This document shows positions 62,259-64,000 of a DNA stretch of 64,000 nucleotides, in pieces (within the stretch, counting starts at the first letter, position 1; each line of letters starts with the position of its first letter). The stretch spans positions 393,634 through 457,633 of the forward strand of contig NZ_QGTQ01000001.1 of the NCBI RefSeq assembly GCF_003182255.1, in the 5' to 3' direction. The position numbers and the translations under genes were made by a program. Under the pieces are notes generated by a model. That model was not told the origin of the DNA and ran no database searches. It was given only the letters and a program-made list of their open reading frames with translations. This DNA comes from Paenibacillus cellulosilyticus (GTDB lineage: Bacteria; Bacillota; Bacilli; Paenibacillales; Paenibacillaceae).

Positions 62259-64000
62259 ATGAGAATTTTGACAAAAAGTATACTGACGTTTGGCTTAATT
62301 TTTCTGTTTCTAGCAATCGGCTTCGCCATCCAGATCAACGCTTCGTTGAAGCAGAGCAGCTCCATTCGCGAGATTAACGAGAGAACGTTAAAATCGACGC
62401 TGCTTGCAGACGACGTCAACCTGACGCTGGCGCATATTCATCAGCAGTTTCTAAGTTACATGAATCAGCAAGGCGGACCGGGCGGTCCACAAGGACAAGG
62501 AGCGCCAGAGCAGAACGGCCAAGAACAGCCGGCAGCCAGCGGACAAGACGGGAAGAACACCGACGATAAGGCTCCGCAAGAAGGCAGTCCAGATAGAGTA
62601 GATCCGCTTGTTGCTGCGGAGACATACAAGGGTGAACTGCTCAAGATGTTAAACGAATATGTACAGCTTAACCCAGATACCAAGGAAAATATCGCACATA
62701 TCGAGCAGCTGTTCTCAGCGTTCTACGAGCAGGCATCTTCCATGCCCAAGCAAGGTGCCCAGGGCCAGAATGGTCCTCAAGCGGCAGAAGATGGCTCTGA
62801 TTTCGGCAGCATCATGACGGAAATGAACACGAAGGTTAATGATTTACGCTCAGTAAACGCGGACAAAATTACGCAGGCGCTTAGCGAGGTTTCCCGCAAC
62901 AGCACGCTGATCGGAAAATACTTGAATGCACTGCAGCTGTTCATTCTCATCATCGGCATTATTATTACTGCTTTGTTCGCAAGATCGCTTATTCGTCCGA
63001 TTAAAGGACTGATCGCTGCGACTCAGGTTATTGCCGATGGCGATCTGCGCAATCCGGTTCATGTCAAATCAAAGGATGAAATGGGCATGCTGGCGGCGAT
63101 TTTCGAGCAGATGCGGCAGAACCTCTCGGCCTTTATCGATGCCTCGCAGCGGACGGCAGAGCAGTTAGCCATGGCATCCAGACAGCTTGGCACGCAGGCG
63201 GGACATACAACCGAGTCCATCGAAGGAATGGTCGGATCCGTGCAGCAGATCGCATCAGGCGCCGAGTCGCAAACGAAGAGCGCCGACGAGACGCTCCGGG
63301 CGATGGAGGAGATGGCTCTGGGCATTAACCGTATTTCGGAGAACACGGTGAATGTAGCGGATATGTCCGATGAGACCGATAAAGAGGCGAAGGAAGGTAA
63401 TCGGCTGCTCCTTACGGCGGTTCACCAGGTGGACAGCGTGCATGAGGTTGTTCGCCAATGTGCCGATATCGTCCGCAAGTTAAGCGAGCATTCGGCCGTG
63501 ATTACTCAGATGCTTGATGTTATTAAAAATGTTTCCTCGCAGACGAATCTGCTATCGCTAAATGCCGCAATTGAGGCAGCTCGTGCCGGCGAGCAAGGGA
63601 AGGGCTTCGCTGTAGTCGCACAGGAAATTCGCAAGCTGGCCGAGCAGACAACGCAATCGTCCGGCCAGATCGATGCCATTATTGAGCTCATCCAGCTAGA
63701 TACGGAGAAGGCGGTCAATATGACCGAGTCCGGACTTACGGAGGTCGCGCGAGGCCGCGAGGCGATTCATCTGGCAGGACAGGCATTCGGCAAAATAACG
63801 AATGCGACGGAGCGCACCTCGGAGCAAATCCAGGAGGTATCCGCTGCCGCCGAGCAAATGTCGGCAAGCGCACAGCAGGTGCTGGCGACGGTCAACCATC
63901 TCGCTGCAATCGCGAAGGACGCCAACGAACAGAGCAGCGATGCGGCAGCAGCGACCAATGAACAGCTGACGGCTGTTCAAGGTATGCTCGCCTCGACGCA
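62259..64000 (+). CDS. Methyl-accepting chemotaxis protein with PQG-rich sensor loop (3' end outside window)
   Basis: ATG 62259, eight bases after GGGGGAAG, opens a frame that runs off the right edge (580 codons visible). Helix 1 is residues 7-27. The extracellular part (28-225) contains two low-complexity stretches rich in Gln, Gly and Pro ([19 protein letters not shown] near 69-87 and [12 protein letters not shown] near 164-175). Helix 2 is about 228-247, then HAMP ([20 protein letters not shown]) and the MCP signalling domain with tip [20 protein letters not shown]. This is the classical class with a four-helix-type sensor. The ligand is unknown; the flexible inserts are unusual. Confidence 0.92.
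   Translation, partial: MRILTKSILTFGLIFLFLAIGFAIQINASLKQSSSIREINERTLKSTLLADDVNLTLAHIHQQFLSYMNQQGGPGGPQGQGAPEQNGQEQPAASGQDGKNTDDKAPQEGSPDRVDPLVAAETYKGELLKMLNEYVQLNPDTKENIAHIEQLFSAFYEQASSMPKQGAQGQNGPQAAEDGSDFGSIMTEMNTKVNDLRSVNADKITQALSEVSRNSTLIGKYLNALQLFILIIGIIITALFARSLIRPIKGLIAATQVIADGDLRNPVHVKSKDEMGMLAAIFEQMRQNLSAFIDASQRTAEQLAMASRQLGTQAGHTTESIEGMVGSVQQIASGAESQTKSADETLRAMEEMALGINRISENTVNVADMSDETDKEAKEGNRLLLTAVHQVDSVHEVVRQCADIVRKLSEHSAVITQMLDVIKNVSSQTNLLSLNAAIEAARAGEQGKGFAVVAQEIRKLAEQTTQSSGQIDAIIELIQLDTEKAVNMTESGLTEVARGREAIHLAGQAFGKITNATERTSEQIQEVSAAAEQMSASAQQVLATVNHLAAIAKDANEQSSDAAAATNEQLTAVQGMLAST

Overview
The window reads as chromosome of an endospore-forming Firmicute of the Paenibacillaceae, most likely Paenibacillus. 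I base this on moderate GC, strong AGGAGG ribosome binding sites with many GTG/TTG starts, T-box leaders, Fur- and PerR-type boxes, a TyrZ-type tyrosyl-tRNA synthetase with a KMSKS motif, a huge SLH-anchored pectinase, and many TetR, MarR and MerR regulators. No rRNA, tRNA, prophage, insertion sequence or CRISPR array was recognised.

Layout. 1-2.6 kb: end of an Mrr-like nuclease gene, a chemoreceptor and a UspA protein. 2.7-8.5 kb: a 1921-residue protein made of 18 carboxypeptidase-regulatory-like repeats. 8.7-13.4 kb: two small membrane proteins (DUF4234, DUF2752), a GIY-YIG protein, class II aldolase and a membrane PAS histidine kinase. 13.9-16.8 kb: an HSP90-family chaperone translationally coupled to a TPR-like protein, flanked by two related terminators. 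17-19.2 kb: an NlpC/P60 hydrolase and a divergent TetR/SDR pair; a second such pair lies at 28-29.6 kb. 19.2-22.8 kb: a small membrane protein, a beta-rich small protein, a Fur-controlled promoter driving only a 41-residue lipoprotein stub, a stress-type SDR, DUF4180 and a stand-alone copy of the N-terminal domain of the giant protein at 56-61.8 kb. 23-28 kb: isochorismatase-like protein with divergent TetR, a spaced array of four palindromes, two acetyltransferases behind an isoleucine-type T-box, and a MidA-like methyltransferase with TPR.

29.6-36.1 kb: an unknown protein, a CE2-like SGNH esterase, a TetM-like GTPase, and ahpC-ahpF behind a PerR-type promoter. 36.2-39.9 kb: a His-rich protein, nitroreductase and esterase operon, then MFS exporter and MarR. 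40-46.4 kb: a 2112-residue surface pectinesterase/pectate lyase with a cre site. 46.7-48.3 kb: tyrS with T-box. 48.6-52.6 kb: a heterodimeric ABC exporter headed by a second His-rich paralogue. 52.7-55.5 kb: sulfatase, SRPBCC protein and MerR. 56-61.8 kb: a 1925-residue protein with 7 SBBP blades and 12 DUF11-like repeats. 62.3-64 kb: a second chemoreceptor, cut by the window edge.

Strongest unexplained signals: (1) two His-rich paralogues, each heading a different operon and each preceded by a pair of GTATAC-N4-GTATAC palindromes, which looks like one shared undescribed regulon; (2) an isoleucine-type T-box in front of acetyltransferases; (3) an HSP90/TPR operon; (4) giant repeat proteins with no visible signal peptide and acidic tails; (5) palindromes spaced at whole helical turns between convergent genes.
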